Positions 36,046 through 45,655 are shown, counted from the stretch's first letter. The stretch: DNA of 64,000 nucleotides from Pedobacter cryoconitis (GCF_014200595.1 NZ_JACHCG010000001.1:2976001-3040000), one strand, 5' to 3'. The notes: generated by a model not told the origin, from the letters alone. Made by a program: numbers and translations.

Positions 36046-36618
36046 TTAAATTTTGATTCGTTCAGTAATAACCGCGTTATTGGAAGTATTTACACCTTTG
36101 ATCTCAACATACTTCACATTAGGTAACCAGAACGATCCACCTTCTATTCGCAAAAATATGCGTTCTATTTGTATTTTCTTGTTATTAACTGTCACATAAA
36201 CATGATATTTTTTATCTTCCTCAGATTTCACCAGATACATCGGTAATTTCTTATGGGAAACAAAACGTAATTCATACTGATCTTTACCAATTGCTTTGGA
36301 ATTTATGCCGTAAGCAAATTTGCGTTGAACGTAACCTAATTCTTTTTTCTCGCTATTTTCATCATAGCGGATCCAGTAAACAAGAATGGGTTCATCTTTA
36401 TTAACCTGTCCTTTAGCATCAGTATTTAATTCACAGATAATCGTATTGGTATTTGGGTCCCGCTGCAAATAAAACAGCTGATTGCTGATTCCTTTGGGCA
36501 CCGGAAATTTCAACGGCGAAGGGTTACTTTGATCCTGAGTTTGTGAAAAAGCAGTAGCAAAGCTACCTAAAGCTATTGCTGCTGACAAAAAAAACAAACG
36601 GAACGATAATACTTTCAT
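36046..36618 (-). CDS. DUF4833 secreted protein
   Basis: 190 residues with a signal peptide ending near AFSQ. The mature part matches the DUF4833 pattern: NQLFYLQRDPNTNTIICELN, PILVYWIRYDE, LGYVQRKFAYGI and the terminal AVITERIKI. The function is unknown. It lies in a probable operon between the DUF5686 gene upstream (27-bp gap) and the fatty-acid hydroxylase downstream (25-bp gap). This raises the possibility of a role in outer-membrane lipid handling, but only by association. Confidence 0.75.
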   Translation of the reverse strand: MKVLSFRLFFLSAAIALGSFATAFSQTQDQSNPSPLKFPVPKGISNQLFYLQRDPNTNTIICELNTDAKGQVNKDEPILVYWIRYDENSEKKELGYVQRKFAYGINSKAIGKDQYELRFVSHKKLPMYLVKSEEDKKYHVYVTVNNKKIQIERIFLRIEGGSFWLPNVKYVEIKGVNTSNNAVITERIKI

Positions 36619-36645
36619 GATAAATATATTTGACTATTTCTTTTT

Positions 36646-39228
36646 TTAAAAATCGAATTTAACTCTCGCACGGATACCCCACTCAGATACACCAGGATTA
36701 TCCAGGTAATTAAACCTTCTCACCATATCCACACGCAATAATTTAAAGATATTACCCACACCTACACTACCCTCAATATAAGGGGTGCTGCTTAAAGCAT
36801 TGGTTGTCGCTACGCCCTGTTCATTTTTAGGGAACTGGAATAGTGATGGATTCATATTTGGATTATTTTCATTCCTTAATCCGCCATACAGCGCCTTAAA
36901 TGAAACCAGTTCTCTGAATTTCAACTTTTTAAGCAATGGTATTTTATTAAAGAAGAACCCATTGAAATTATGATCGATCATGATACTTGCATAATGATCA
37001 CTGACAAATTCAAGGAAGTTCATTAAATTGTATGACATCAACTGATAAGCATAGGTCTGATTGGCCCTGTGGATAGTCAATAAAGGAAAAGGAACCTTTC
37101 CAAGAATATATCCACCCTCTACAGTTACATCAGTATACCCAAATTGAGACAGATAGAATCTTTTATCTATACTGGCCACAAAATTGTGGTAATTATACTG
37201 ACCTCCAAGTACACCTTTCAAACCCGCTGTATAACGCAGATTGAAAATAGGATACTTGTCAATAATTGGCGTTCTGTATACTTTTCCCTGGTAAAACTTT
37301 TCATAAGGAGCATAACGTAAATTTACAGTCAGCTCGGTCGTATTGATTTTATCAACAGGCGTGATCACATTGTCAGCATTAAAGCTATTAAAACCTAATG
37401 ATCCGGCTGGTCTTTGTGTCCATTTACGGAAACTCAATCCATAAGAAAAATGGTTTTCAAATTCCTTTGTATAGTCAATCTTATAAATATCATTATAAGT
37501 CATCATATTATTTTCACCACGTTTGAAAGACAGCAAGAAGTTATCTTCCTGTACAAACTGGAGTTCCTGACCCGGAATTTTTGTATCCCGCTGGAAACTT
37601 GCACGAACAAAGTTCTGAGGGAAGGCATAAATTGACTTATTGTTTATAGAATAAGTTCCGCTTAAGAAATACTTCCACTTCTCATCTTTAAAGCCATATG
37701 CAGTATAAGTCTCAAAATAATATCTCTTACTTAATGCAGGAGTGGTACGGCCACCCAGACGTAAACGGAAACCCTCTACATTATTGAAACTGTAAAACGT
37801 ATTGACCGGTCCCATTTCAAATGGCCCGAAATCTTTATACCCTGCAAAGAATAAGGTAACAATGTCCATCGTTCTTTTAAAAGATGGGATTGTTTGTAAA
37901 GTATCAATATTCTTATAGATTTTCAGATTATTACTTATCAGCGTATCATTCTGTCTCTGGCTATCCCAGAACTGTTCTGAACGTAGTCCAGCCTGTGCAT
38001 TAACGACCAATGCTGCACCTCTGTAAACACTGTCCGGCTGAGGGTTATTAATCTTGTAATTGTTAAACTTAACCGTACGCTGTCCGGTAAAACCTCCGCC
38101 TTTATTTTTATTGATACCAAAATCAATAACCAGATTTGTTTTGGACAAATGGTATCTGCCGTCCGGATTTTTATCAAAATCAAGCTTGGCCTCCAATGCT
38201 CTTACAAAGTTAAGATTGATGTTTTTATTGACAGTCAGAAACGCATCCTGAACAGCATAATTGCCATCCATTGTAATGTATATCTTACCTTCAAATAAAA
38301 GATCCGAATTATTTCTTGGAATAAAAGAAAGCTCAATCAGCTGAGGACTGTGTGTTTTTATAGTATCAGTAATAAAAAACTTATAGAAAGTAGGTGCTGA
38401 ATCAGCAATCGGACTTAAAAACTGGTTACTGACTATAGAAATATTACTATCATAAATATTAATATCCGCATACATCCTTTCAAAATACTTACTCAGTCCT
38501 TCGGTGTCAATAAATTTACTATCATAATTCACGTGTTTGTCACCAGTGATGATTGTCTTTTTCTTATCCGGAGATTTCTGTAAATAGATCTGTGACACCT
38601 TCTCCTCCATAAAAACCGGAAGCGTTAGTTTACCACCAATCTTGGTAGAATCCTGTTTTTCAAAAAGAAACTGATAGTTCTTGAAAATACGTTTGTTCTG
38701 GAATTTCTCAGACAGATTACTTAGAGAAAACAGCATTTGTTCATATTGCTGATATTCTACATGGTCATAGTTCTTATTCTGGTTTTTTGCTTTATTTTCA
38801 ATTACTTTCCTGATCAGCTCCACCGCAGGGTTATTCTTATTTCTGTAAGCAGGTCTTTTGTTAGAACTGATTACAACCTCTGTCAGTTTTTGAGATTCTG
38901 ATTGCAGCTTAACATTAACCATTTGTGTCTCTCCTGGCTTCACAGTTATGTAAGATGTTTTATAACCTACATAACTAATTTGCAGCTCCGTGTGCGTTTC
39001 GCTTGTTGAAATGGTATACTTACCGTCCACATCCGTTTTAGTGATGATTCCTGTCCCTTTAAACAGAACTGTCGCATAAGGAACCGGATCTTTATCGACT
39101 GCATCAGATACTGTCCCTGTAATCACTGTACGTGAAACAGGAGCAGGTTGCTGAGCCGCAGATTTAAATGCAAAAAATGGCATCACTAAAGCACAGATCA
39201 ATATGATTTTTTTTACGTGATTTTTCAT
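36646..39228 (-). CDS. DUF5686 protein with N-terminal carboxypeptidase-regulatory-like domain (second copy)
   Basis: 860 residues from the ATG at 39228. An upstream ATG at 39333 precedes the signal peptide by 35 polar residues and is not preferred. The signal peptide is followed by a CarboxypepD_reg-like domain (GTVSDAVDKDPVPYATVLF) and the long DUF5686/barrel region ending RVKFDF. It is a full-length paralogue of the protein at 1569-4130; key shared segments are HKFF-like FYKFFITDTIKT and NLSEKFQNKRIF. It heads a three-gene set with DUF4833 and the fatty-acid hydroxylase. An 11-bp inverted repeat lies just upstream. Confidence 0.85.
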   Translation of the reverse strand: MKNHVKKIILICALVMPFFAFKSAAQQPAPVSRTVITGTVSDAVDKDPVPYATVLFKGTGIITKTDVDGKYTISTSETHTELQISYVGYKTSYITVKPGETQMVNVKLQSESQKLTEVVISSNKRPAYRNKNNPAVELIRKVIENKAKNQNKNYDHVEYQQYEQMLFSLSNLSEKFQNKRIFKNYQFLFEKQDSTKIGGKLTLPVFMEEKVSQIYLQKSPDKKKTIITGDKHVNYDSKFIDTEGLSKYFERMYADINIYDSNISIVSNQFLSPIADSAPTFYKFFITDTIKTHSPQLIELSFIPRNNSDLLFEGKIYITMDGNYAVQDAFLTVNKNINLNFVRALEAKLDFDKNPDGRYHLSKTNLVIDFGINKNKGGGFTGQRTVKFNNYKINNPQPDSVYRGAALVVNAQAGLRSEQFWDSQRQNDTLISNNLKIYKNIDTLQTIPSFKRTMDIVTLFFAGYKDFGPFEMGPVNTFYSFNNVEGFRLRLGGRTTPALSKRYYFETYTAYGFKDEKWKYFLSGTYSINNKSIYAFPQNFVRASFQRDTKIPGQELQFVQEDNFLLSFKRGENNMMTYNDIYKIDYTKEFENHFSYGLSFRKWTQRPAGSLGFNSFNADNVITPVDKINTTELTVNLRYAPYEKFYQGKVYRTPIIDKYPIFNLRYTAGLKGVLGGQYNYHNFVASIDKRFYLSQFGYTDVTVEGGYILGKVPFPLLTIHRANQTYAYQLMSYNLMNFLEFVSDHYASIMIDHNFNGFFFNKIPLLKKLKFRELVSFKALYGGLRNENNPNMNPSLFQFPKNEQGVATTNALSSTPYIEGSVGVGNIFKLLRVDMVRRFNYLDNPGVSEWGIRARVKFDF

Positions 39229-39262
39229 TGGGTTATCATTTTTTTTTAGCGGTAATGAAGCT

Positions 39263-39309
39263 ATCATGAGTTTGTATTTATCATATTTTGGTAGTTGTAA
39301 ACTCATGAT
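39263..39309. promoter_or_regulatory. 11-bp inverted repeat upstream of the DUF5686 gene
   Basis: ATCATGAGTTT at 39263-39273 and its exact complement AAACTCATGAT at 39299-39309, 25 bp apart, lie 35-81 bp before the start codon at 39228. The placement suits an operator. The rest of the 254-bp gap (39229-39482) is AT-rich without other structure I can name. Confidence 0.45.
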
Positions 39310-39482
39310 GGATTCATAACTATATAAGAGCAAATTTCAAAAAAAATACCTGCGGACGGACTAATGCAGTAAAAAAGTCAATAATCAGAGCAAAAAAAAG
39401 ATCCATTTTATATCCTACAAACACCTTCATATCAACAAATAACAATTTAAAACTAATATTAAATTTCAGAGATCGCAGCTAT

Positions 39483-40472
39483 TTACAGCCATTTATTATT
39501 CTTGTACCAATTTACTGTTTCCACTAATCCTTTTTCCAGATTATAAACAGGTTTAAACCCAAAATCTTTTTGGAGCCTTTCAATACTGCATGCCCAGTTA
39601 ATGGCAGTCAGCTCATTCATTTTTTCTTTATTCAATGCAGGTGCGTCCGCAGAGTTTTTATAAATCCGTTCCATCACCGCTGCCAGTGCAGCAACTGCCG
39701 GAACAGGCAGATGAAACTTCCATGTTTTTTTCTGCAATGCTTTCTTTACTCCTTCCGCTAAAGCGTACCGGTCATAAATACCACCATCAGACACATTATA
39801 CTGTTTGTTTGTTACATCCGAGAACAGGGCTTCTATAATAATTCTGGCAAGGTCTTTCACATAGATGAAACTGATCTGCTGTTTAAAACTACCGATATGT
39901 GGCTCCAGCCCTTTATTTATGGTCTGCAATAAGATAAAAATATCCTTTTCTCTTGGGCCGTAAACTGCTGTCGGGCGTATAACCAGAAGCGGCAATCCCT
40001 TAATCTCTTCCAGGTACTGTTCCGCCAATAGCTTACTTGCACCATAATTAGTTACAGGATGGGCCGGAGAATTATCTTCAATCAGGCCAGACAGATCCGT
40101 TAAAGGTCCAAGTGCTGCAAGACTGCTTACAAAGATGAATTTCTCCAGGTTAATAGCTGCTGCTACGGCTGCTAAAGCAAGATTTTGAGTATATACTGCA
40201 TTAACAGTATTGTATTCTTCCTGGGTTTTAGCCTTGGTGATACCAGAAGCATGTATGATATAACTGTACTGTTTTTCTTCTAACTCTTTTTGAAGCGAAT
40301 TGATGTCACTGAAATCAGGATGCGTATACTGAATATCAAATTCCTGAAGATGTTTAATATTACTAGTCGGTCTTACCGCTGCAAAAACCTCTAAATCAGA
40401 GGCTATAGCTGCTGCAATCAAATGGAATCCAACGAAACCACTTGCCCCAGTTATCAATACACGCTTTTTCAT
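39483..40472 (-). CDS. Extended-SDR NAD-dependent epimerase/dehydratase; candidate 3-ketosphinganine reductase (CerR-like)
   Basis: 329 residues. The nucleotide-binding motif is TGASGFVGFHL at residues 8-18, and the active site is SSLAALG with YGASKLLAEQY (YxxxK near residue 148). The C-terminal domain is of the extended SDR type. It is the last gene of a tight unit with serine palmitoyltransferase: its ATG overlaps the stop of the 54-codon ORF (ATGA), and that ORF lies 3 bp after the transferase. In Caulobacter the ketosphinganine reductase CerR is an epimerase/dehydratase-like SDR, so this gene is the best local candidate for the second step of sphingolipid synthesis. The fold is sure; the reaction is inferred. 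Confidence 0.82.
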   Translation of the reverse strand: MKKRVLITGASGFVGFHLIAAAIASDLEVFAAVRPTSNIKHLQEFDIQYTHPDFSDINSLQKELEEKQYSYIIHASGITKAKTQEEYNTVNAVYTQNLALAAVAAAINLEKFIFVSSLAALGPLTDLSGLIEDNSPAHPVTNYGASKLLAEQYLEEIKGLPLLVIRPTAVYGPREKDIFILLQTINKGLEPHIGSFKQQISFIYVKDLARIIIEALFSDVTNKQYNVSDGGIYDRYALAEGVKKALQKKTWKFHLPVPAVAALAAVMERIYKNSADAPALNKEKMNELTAINWACSIERLQKDFGFKPVYNLEKGLVETVNWYKNNKWL

Positions 40473-40633
40473 ATCGCTTTTTCAAATAACTGCGAATAAT
40501 AAGTAAGACCGTTTTTTAACGATTGTCCCCCAAAGGAATGCAGTCCGGAGCTAAGCATATGTTCCTGAGTTATAAATAAGTCAGGAACACAACTAAAATC
40601 CTTTTTGCCATTACGGGCAACGCTCTGTTTCAT
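40469..40633 (-). CDS. Uncharacterised 54-residue protein between serine palmitoyltransferase and CerR-like genes
   Basis: An ORF read directly on the minus strand: ATG at 40633, TGA at 40469-40471, 54 residues, starting MKQSVARNGKKDF and ending SQLFEKAI. The spacing is striking. Its start is 3 bp after the transferase stop, and its stop overlaps the downstream ATG as ATGA, the usual form of translational coupling. No signal peptide or transmembrane helix is seen. I do not recognise the family. It may be a small accessory protein of the sphingolipid enzymes. The alternative is a chance ORF in a 164-bp gap, but the exact packing at both ends argues for a real gene. Confidence 0.55.
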   Translation of the reverse strand: MKQSVARNGKKDFSCVPDLFITQEHMLSSGLHSFGGQSLKNGLTYYSQLFEKAI

Positions 40634-40636
40634 AAC

Positions 40637-41860
<1,224 letters not shown>

Positions 41861-41969
41861 TTACTTCAGATAGATTCATAATTTATTTTATTCATATACA
41901 GCCTAATACAAAAAATACCGCAATGAAACATGATCTAATATATTAAAAATATGTTAATTTTAAGATAGA

Positions 41970-41977
41970 CAAAAGTA
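41970..41977 (-). promoter_or_regulatory. Putative -7 promoter element of the serine palmitoyltransferase operon
   Basis: The minus strand reads TACTTTTG, an exact TAnnTTTG match. It lies 127 bp before the start at 41842, which would leave a fairly long leader. No TTG sits at ideal spacing upstream; that region is occupied by the inverted repeat at 41986-42012. Confidence 0.45.
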
Positions 41978-41985
41978 AATTATTC

Positions 41986-42012
41986 TTAGACCATAACCGT
42001 ATTTTAGTCTAT
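41986..42012. promoter_or_regulatory. Candidate TetR operator upstream of the serine palmitoyltransferase operon
   Basis: TTAGAC (41986-41991), a 15-bp spacer, then GTCTAT (42007-42012): an inverted repeat with one mismatch. The same arms with exactly the same 15-bp spacing occur at 42748-42774 before the TetR gene. Here the repeat lies just upstream of the -7 element, where a bound repressor would block RNA polymerase. The binding protein is inferred. Confidence 0.5.
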
Positions 42013-42109
42013 AATATTATTGTCAAATAAATAATTCCACCTTTTATATCCTATTTTATTGTTTAAATCTTCTTTATATTTCCCGTTTAAACAAGAAATA
42101 CCCTTCAGA

Positions 42110-42727
42110 TTAATCGCTCTCTGTTTTCTTTTTTAAAGTATCCCTGCCTATCCCTGTAATTAGCATATCGATCATTTCATCAAAGTATTCATGTGTCTGC
42201 TGTTCAGAAAGTTCTATGGATAAAGGGAAATGCAGCCCGCGAAAAACCGTGACCATCACAAAAGAAATCTTATTCATCCTCTCCAGTGTCATTTCTTTAA
42301 ATTCGCCAGACTGGCTGCCTCCAAGGAGGATTTCCGTAATCATATCTATCTGAATCTGTTCGTATCTGGATTTAATACAAATCAGCATTCTCATGCTATC
42401 AACAATATCATCAAACAGTACCTCTCTAAAGCTATGAAAACCTATTATAGAGGTAATTTGTGCTTGTAAATAAGCCTTTAGTTTTTCTTTGGCAGTTAAT
42501 GAAACGTTGACAGCTTCGCGTATCCGCTTCACTACATTTTTCATTTCATCTTCAACAACTGCCTCGAAAATCTCAATTTTGCTTGGAAAATAATAATAGA
42601 GCGTACTCTTTCCTTTACCAGCCGCAGTCGCTATCTCTTCCATGGTTGTTTTTTTCAATCCATGTTTTCCGAATAACTTCTTTGCCCCTGATAATATCTC
42701 CTCTATTACAATCTCATCCTTTTCCAT
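42110..42727 (-). CDS. TetR/AcrR-family transcriptional regulator
   Basis: 205 residues. The N-terminal helix-turn-helix region is ILSGAKKLFGKHGLKKTTMEEIATAAGKGKSTLYYYFPSK, i.e. the TetR core with KTTMEEIA and STLYYYF recognition residues (about residues 10-48). The C-terminal ligand domain is helical (residues about 60-195). It lies 267 bp upstream of the serine palmitoyltransferase gene on the same strand. Matching inverted repeats before both genes suggest that it represses itself and the sphingolipid operon, perhaps in response to an acyl-CoA or lipid, as for FadR/FabR-like TetR proteins. The DNA-binding call is firm; the targets are inferred. Confidence 0.88.
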   Translation of the reverse strand: MEKDEIVIEEILSGAKKLFGKHGLKKTTMEEIATAAGKGKSTLYYYFPSKIEIFEAVVEDEMKNVVKRIREAVNVSLTAKEKLKAYLQAQITSIIGFHSFREVLFDDIVDSMRMLICIKSRYEQIQIDMITEILLGGSQSGEFKEMTLERMNKISFVMVTVFRGLHFPLSIELSEQQTHEYFDEMIDMLITGIGRDTLKKKTESD

Positions 42728-42747
42728 TCAAAACTGCTAATAAATAA

Positions 42748-42774
42748 TTAGACCGAAATTCAATTATGGTCCAA
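42748..42774. promoter_or_regulatory. Candidate TetR autoregulatory operator
   Basis: TTAGAC (42748-42753), a 15-bp spacer, and GTCCAA (42769-42774). This is the same arrangement as before the serine palmitoyltransferase gene, and the segment ATGGTC here mirrors GACCAT there. It overlaps the promoter at 42772-42801 and the expected transcription start. Confidence 0.5.
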
Positions 42775-42801
42775 AAGTATTGTAAATATTTCATTCCGCA
42801 A
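42772..42801 (-). promoter_or_regulatory. Promoter of the TetR gene (TTG-N19-TACTTTTG)
   Basis: The minus strand has TTG (42799-42801), a 19-bp spacer, then TACTTTTG (42772-42779). This fits the Bacteroidota consensus TTG-N19-TAnnTTTG exactly, 45 bp before the TetR start codon. It is the best promoter match found in this window. Confidence 0.65.
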
Positions 42802-42871
42802 TCTTTCCCTATCAAATCCGACATTGAAATGATAATGATATTAAATTAAAAATGGTTATAAGATTTTTATC

Positions 42872-43219
42872 TTATTTCGATTGCCCGGGTTTAGCACGAA
42901 GATCTTCTTTATCATAAAGATCAATCAGTTTACTCTGCAAACGGATCACACTTGTCTCTAATTCAGTTACCTTTTGCTTTAAGCGTTCATTTTCTTCTCC
43001 TACCTCGCTTTTATCATCCTCTCCGGTATTAAGCAATTGTCTGATATCCAAACCATGTACTTTCGCGATCTGATGAATCCTGCTAAAGTTTGGATCAGTA
43101 ATACCTGTTTCCAATTTTGAATATGCAGGAATAGAGACCTTTAATAACTCGGCCATAGTTTTTTGGTTAAGACCTCTTTTTTGACGGAGAATTTTGAATT
43201 TCTGTCCCAGTGTTTTCAT
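42872..43219 (-). CDS. XRE-family helix-turn-helix regulator
   Basis: 115 residues. Residues about 5-62 form a Cro/CI helix-turn-helix (LGQKFKILRQKRGLNQKTMAELLKVS, AYSKLETGITDPNFSRI). The rest is a charged coiled coil (EENERLKQKVTELETSVIRLQSKLIDLYDKE) for dimerisation. Such short XRE proteins with a coiled-coil tail are common in Bacteroidota; targets are not known. It lies alone between TetR (downstream) and a 286-bp AT-rich gap (43220-43505) in which I see no clear element. Confidence 0.85.
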   Translation of the reverse strand: MKTLGQKFKILRQKRGLNQKTMAELLKVSIPAYSKLETGITDPNFSRIHQIAKVHGLDIRQLLNTGEDDKSEVGEENERLKQKVTELETSVIRLQSKLIDLYDKEDLRAKPGQSK

Positions 43220-43505
43220 TGTATTATATTTATTTGTGAGTTGTTTTGAAAAATAAAATTATAAATTATTTAACATAATTTTTACATTATGAAGTGATTT
43301 TTTAAGCTAAAACATTATAGTGTATTACAAATAATGATAAATAAATACATTTCGCAGAAAAAAGAGAATGATTTTCGCAAATTTCTTAAAAGAGCTGACT
43401 GACAAGCAAAATATATTGCTTTAACAATTAGAAATTCAGACAGACAAATGTATTGCCCCTTACGCGTCAAACATCAGGCCATAAAATGAATAAATCTGAA
43501 AATTA

Positions 43506-44819
43506 TCAAAATGACAGTTGAAATTTGATACCACTATTTGTTAAATTTAAATCCTCTGAAGAAAGCTTCCCAACAGGTATTTTAATAAACGGCTCTATGC
43601 GTACTTTGTATTTATTGAAAATATTTTGCTGACGTCCCACAGAAAAGTTAAAATACCCCAGATAACTGTTTCCCTTCAGATGTCTTTCTACAGTAGGTTC
43701 TTCCACATGCTCAACTGATACCGCCTTAAAAGTAGAAGGGCCACCGGTTTGAAAGTCATAACCATTCATATCTACCTGGGCAGTCTGCTCAAATGTATTG
43801 TTTCTTTTTTCGCTGAGTACACTAAAAAACGAAACACCTGCACTCGTGTAAAAATTCTTATTCAATTTATAAACCAGCGCAATTGGAATATCAATCGCTT
43901 TCAGGTTCGCATCTACACCGACCAGTTTTTTATCAGCAAAAGTACTGACACCTGCCCCACTATTTCCCTGCCCGGAAATTTCTCCTGCTGCCTGCATCTG
44001 TAGGTATGAAATTCCTGAGCTTAAAGAGAACTTATCAGAAATCCGGTAAGCAGTAGTCACTCCTCCTCCAACATTCATCCGGTCACTGGTTGCAGCAGGC
44101 ATCACCTGTAGTCCAAAGTCCCAGTCAGACCCTTGCTGTGTTTTCGTTTTTAAAGGCTTATTTGTCTTTCTTGATTCAGCCAGCAAAAACTCTGCTGTAG
44201 TCAGCTTTTCATGCGCATTGCGGCTGGTTGTATCTTTAGCACTTACGCCGGGAACGACTAAAGGCTGCGCCTGCTTTTGCGCATATTGCTCTGCCGTTTT
44301 TTTCTGCTGTGAACTTAATTCCTGCGGTTGCTGTACAGGCTGTATTTTTTCAGTGATAACAGCAGCAGTGGCTTGTTGTGCAGTAACTTCAGAAGAATTA
44401 AGAGGTTCAATAATCTCCCCTTTTTTAAACATCCCCGAAGGCTTGCTGTGGTTTAAAGCAGTCCGGTTTTCAGACTGAACAGTTAACACCGGCTGGCCAG
44501 GTTTAATACTTTGATCCGTGCCTTTTGAAGTCTTACTTTCAGAACCGGCAGCCATCTGCTCAGATCCCTTTGAAACAGTTGGTTTGATCACTGCTATTTC
44601 AGGGGCCTTTTCCTGGTGAAAGAATTGATTGAATGCAAAAGCCAATATAAAGCCCATCAACACAAATACAGCTGCGATTCTTACCCAGTTTGCTAAAAAT
44701 GGATACTTTTTCTTTTTAACCTTCGAAAATGACTCCCATTCTCCCGGCACATAGGTTTCCTGATAATCTTCGAAAAGATCAGCAATCTCCTTTATCAGTT
44801 CTTTCTTAGGATATTCCAT
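43506..44819 (-). CDS. Membrane-anchored outer-membrane-barrel protein paired with an ECF sigma factor
   Basis: 437 residues from the second in-frame ATG (44819); the first, at 44831, is also possible. An N-terminal cytoplasmic part (KKELIKEIADLFEDYQETYVPGEWESF) is followed by one transmembrane helix (about residues 47-66, VRIAAVFVLMGFILAFAF), a long Ser/Gln/Lys-rich linker, and a C-terminal outer-membrane beta-barrel domain (about residues 230-437, ending SGIKFQLSF). The N-terminus resembles the anti-sigma-like parts seen next to Bacteroidota ECF genes. It overlaps the ECF gene by 14 bp. It could sense envelope state and hold the sigma factor, but a barrel tethered to an inner-membrane helix is unusual. 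Confidence 0.75.
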   Translation of the reverse strand: MEYPKKELIKEIADLFEDYQETYVPGEWESFSKVKKKKYPFLANWVRIAAVFVLMGFILAFAFNQFFHQEKAPEIAVIKPTVSKGSEQMAAGSESKTSKGTDQSIKPGQPVLTVQSENRTALNHSKPSGMFKKGEIIEPLNSSEVTAQQATAAVITEKIQPVQQPQELSSQQKKTAEQYAQKQAQPLVVPGVSAKDTTSRNAHEKLTTAEFLLAESRKTNKPLKTKTQQGSDWDFGLQVMPAATSDRMNVGGGVTTAYRISDKFSLSSGISYLQMQAAGEISGQGNSGAGVSTFADKKLVGVDANLKAIDIPIALVYKLNKNFYTSAGVSFFSVLSEKRNNTFEQTAQVDMNGYDFQTGGPSTFKAVSVEHVEEPTVERHLKGNSYLGYFNFSVGRQQNIFNKYKVRIEPFIKIPVGKLSSEDLNLTNSGIKFQLSF

Positions 44820-45384
44820 CAGTAATTTCAATGCTTTTTTTATAAAGTTCCCTCAACTTTTGCTTTGCCCGGGTAAGATAAGTCCGGCTCGAGCTGACCG
44901 GGATCGTTAATAATGAAGCTATTTCATCGTGGCTGAAACCTTCGATCTCATAAAGGTTGAAAACAGTGCGGTGTAAATCAGGAAGGCCGTGCAGGAGCTT
45001 CAGAATATCTTCCGCAAACAACCGCTCCTCTACTTCCACATATCCCACTGTACCTTCTTCATATTCATCTATATAACTCAGCACAGACTTGCTGGCCCTG
45101 ATTCTGTCCAGTGCAGTACGAACAGTTATTTTGGCCAGCCAGGCCTTAAAAGTTTTCTGAAAATCCAGGAGGTTGTGGTCATGCCTGAAGTCATACATGG
45201 TTTTAAATGCCTTCATAAAACTATCATTTACCACCTCTTTAGCGGCGTTTCTATCCTTAAAATAACGTGTTGATATACCCATCAGATAACCCCAGTAGTG
45301 GACATAAATACGTTCTTGAATACGCTCATCACGCGCAGCAAGACCCGCAATGATCTCCTGGAACATTGTATTTTTATTATCCAC
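44806..45384 (-). CDS. ECF-type RNA polymerase sigma factor
   Basis: 192 residues. Region 2 is RIYVHYWGYLMGISTRYFKDRNAAKEVVNDSFMKAF (sigma-2, about residues 22-60). Region 4 is LLHGLPDLHRTVFNLYEIEGFSHDEIASLLTIPVSSSRTYLTRAKQKLRE (about residues 130-180). This is the standard two-domain ECF layout. It should direct transcription of a small regulon, probably including its own operon. It is co-transcribed with the membrane-barrel partner downstream (overlap 14 bp). A short possible ORF overlaps its start by 8 bp. Confidence 0.9.
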   Translation of the reverse strand: MDNKNTMFQEIIAGLAARDERIQERIYVHYWGYLMGISTRYFKDRNAAKEVVNDSFMKAFKTMYDFRHDHNLLDFQKTFKAWLAKITVRTALDRIRASKSVLSYIDEYEEGTVGYVEVEERLFAEDILKLLHGLPDLHRTVFNLYEIEGFSHDEIASLLTIPVSSSRTYLTRAKQKLRELYKKSIEITDGIS

Positions 45385-45565
45385 GCTTCGCTAAACCTAT
45401 CTTATAAGTCAATATATCTATTTTATACGCTGCCTGAAAGCAACTTGCAACCATCTCCATTAATTTAACAGAAGCCGGATTAACAGCATAAACGCAGCTC
45501 ACTGGCATAACGCTACAGTCGCATTCAATAAAAGTGTAAATATCTGATTTTTCTTCCATTTTCAA
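45377..45565 (-). CDS. Possible 62-residue Cys-containing ORF upstream of the ECF gene
   Basis: 62 residues with four cysteines (FIECDCSVMPVSC, VASCFQ), overlapping the ECF start by 8 bp on the same strand. It might be a small coupled gene or a sensor, but I recognise no family and the same DNA could equally be the leader and promoter region of the ECF operon. An 11-bp element ATAACGCTACA inside it (45507-45517) recurs inverted at 45583-45593. Low confidence. Confidence 0.3.
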   Translation of the reverse strand: MKMEEKSDIYTFIECDCSVMPVSCVYAVNPASVKLMEMVASCFQAAYKIDILTYKIGLAKRG

Positions 45566-45655
45566 TATTTATCCAAAAACGTTGTAGCGTTATCCATTCC
45601 GGCTACGTTTTACCTTCAAAAAACACATAATAAATCTTATCAAAACATTTAAGAC

